DNA of 20,193 nucleotides, taken from contig CAZKJW010000039.1 in assembly GCA_964553125.1 (NCBI GenBank), forward strand, positions 1 to 20,193. The letters run 5' to 3'. This document shows positions 19,634 through 20,193 of this stretch, in pieces (position 1 is the first letter of the stretch; every line of letters begins with the position of its first letter). The notes under the pieces are model-generated. The model was not told the DNA's origin. It worked only from the letters and a program-made list of their open reading frames with translations, and made no database searches. This DNA comes from Aphodomonas sp964553125. Lineage in GTDB: Bacteria; Bacillota; Clostridia; Christensenellales; Aristaeellaceae. The position numbers and the translations under genes are program-made.

Positions 19634-20193
19634 TTGAAACCTCAAACCGCCGACGAACTGCGCGCAATGTACCTGCGCTTTTTTGAAAACCACGGACACG
19701 CAGTTATCCCCAGCGCGTCCATCATCCCTGAAAACGACCCGACCGTCCTGTTTACCACTGCGGGTATGCATCCGCTGGTGCCGTATCTGCTGGGCGCGAA
19801 GCATCCGGCCGGCACGCGGCTGACCGACGTGCAGAAGTGCATCCGCACCGGCGACATCGACGAAGTGGGCGACGCGTCGCACCTGACCTTCTTTGAAATG
19901 CTGGGCAACTGGTCGCTGGGCGACTACTTCAAAAAAGAAGCCATCTCCTGGAGCTGGGAGTTCCTGACCTCGCCCGAATATCTCGGGCTGGATCCGGACA
20001 AGCTCGCTTTCTCCGTCTTTGCCGGCGATGAAAACGCCCCGCGCGACGACGAAGCGCATGACATCTGGCGCAGCCTCGGCGTGAAGGAAGACCACATCTT
20101 CTATCTGCCCAAGGAAAACAACTGGTGGGGCCCCGCCGGCCAGACCGGCCCCTGCGGCCCGGACACCGAAATGTTCATCATCCGCGACGGCGA
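19634..20193 (+). CDS. alaS: Alanine-tRNA ligase, N-terminal part (cut by window end)
   Basis: The first 186 residues of a class II alanyl-tRNA synthetase, which charges tRNA-Ala. The catalytic-domain signatures are ENDPTVLFTTAGM (motif 1 region), VQKCIRTGDIDEVGD, TFFEMLGNWSLGDYF (motif 2) and GPAGQTGPCGP. The gene continues beyond 20193, so the editing and C-terminal domains cannot be seen. The start is read as TTG 19634: AAAAGGAG lies 8 bases upstream, the next in-frame ATG is 10 codons later (19664), and the N-terminus encoded from TTG (KPQTADELRAMYLRFF) matches the family. Confidence 0.95.
   Translation, partial: MKPQTADELRAMYLRFFENHGHAVIPSASIIPENDPTVLFTTAGMHPLVPYLLGAKHPAGTRLTDVQKCIRTGDIDEVGDASHLTFFEMLGNWSLGDYFKKEAISWSWEFLTSPEYLGLDPDKLAFSVFAGDENAPRDDEAHDIWRSLGVKEDHIFYLPKENNWWGPAGQTGPCGPDTEMFIIRDG

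Overview
The window reads as chromosomal DNA of an anaerobic Bacillota (class Clostridia), probably a GC-rich gut or fermentative lineage. The evidence is a bifurcating-type [FeFe]-hydrogenase operon, a glmS ribozyme in front of glmS, strong AGGAGG-type ribosome binding sites, a clostridial-type TetM-like GTPase and a palindromic intergenic repeat of a kind I associate with Clostridia. I cannot name the genus. No mobile element, CRISPR array, tRNA or rRNA was seen.

Layout. (1) 1-188: intergenic repeat element downstream of hydA. (2) 189-8099, minus strand: a seven-gene hydrogenase operon. In transcription order it encodes an APH-fold kinase, a small [2Fe-2S] protein, a PAS-containing putative sensory [FeFe]-hydrogenase, a SpoIIE/PP2C-type phosphatase, then HydC, HydB and HydA. 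Genes overlap or lie within about 25 bp, and a good promoter precedes the first. (3) 8323-9243, minus: a LysR regulator with its own promoter, ending in a hairpin terminator just upstream of the hydrogenase promoter. (4) 9405-11202, minus: a four-gene operon encoding a GNAT acetyltransferase, a nitrilase-superfamily hydrolase, a small membrane protein and a MazG-like pyrophosphohydrolase. (5) 11294-15531, minus: the amino-sugar operon, with promoter, 5' stem-loop, glmS ribozyme, glmS, a GlmU-acetyltransferase-like left-handed beta-helix protein, glmM and a terminator. (6) 15533-18018, minus: a TetM-like GTPase and a YgjP-type metallopeptidase. (7) 18104-20193, plus: a homocysteine S-methyltransferase-like protein, a 72-aa protein, a short pyrophosphatase-like protein, then alaS from its own promoter, cut by the window end.

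How the genes work together. HydABC would couple H2 formation to NADH and reduced ferredoxin. The upstream genes look like a redox or H2 sensing module: a [2Fe-2S] carrier feeds a hydrogenase-like sensor whose PAS and coiled-coil tail may control the adjacent phosphatase, and a kinase-fold protein heads the operon. The glm operon converts fructose-6-P to GlcN-6-P, then GlcN-1-P, and perhaps GlcNAc-1-P, with GlcN-6-P feedback through the ribozyme.

The most interesting points are the kinase/sensor-hydrogenase/phosphatase module, the free-standing GlmU-like acetyltransferase with conserved active-site residues, two promoters so close to their start codons that the mRNAs look leaderless, and an abrupt base and codon composition change inside hydB. 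All promoter, operator and terminator calls are by eye. Comparisons with named proteins are from memory, not from a search.
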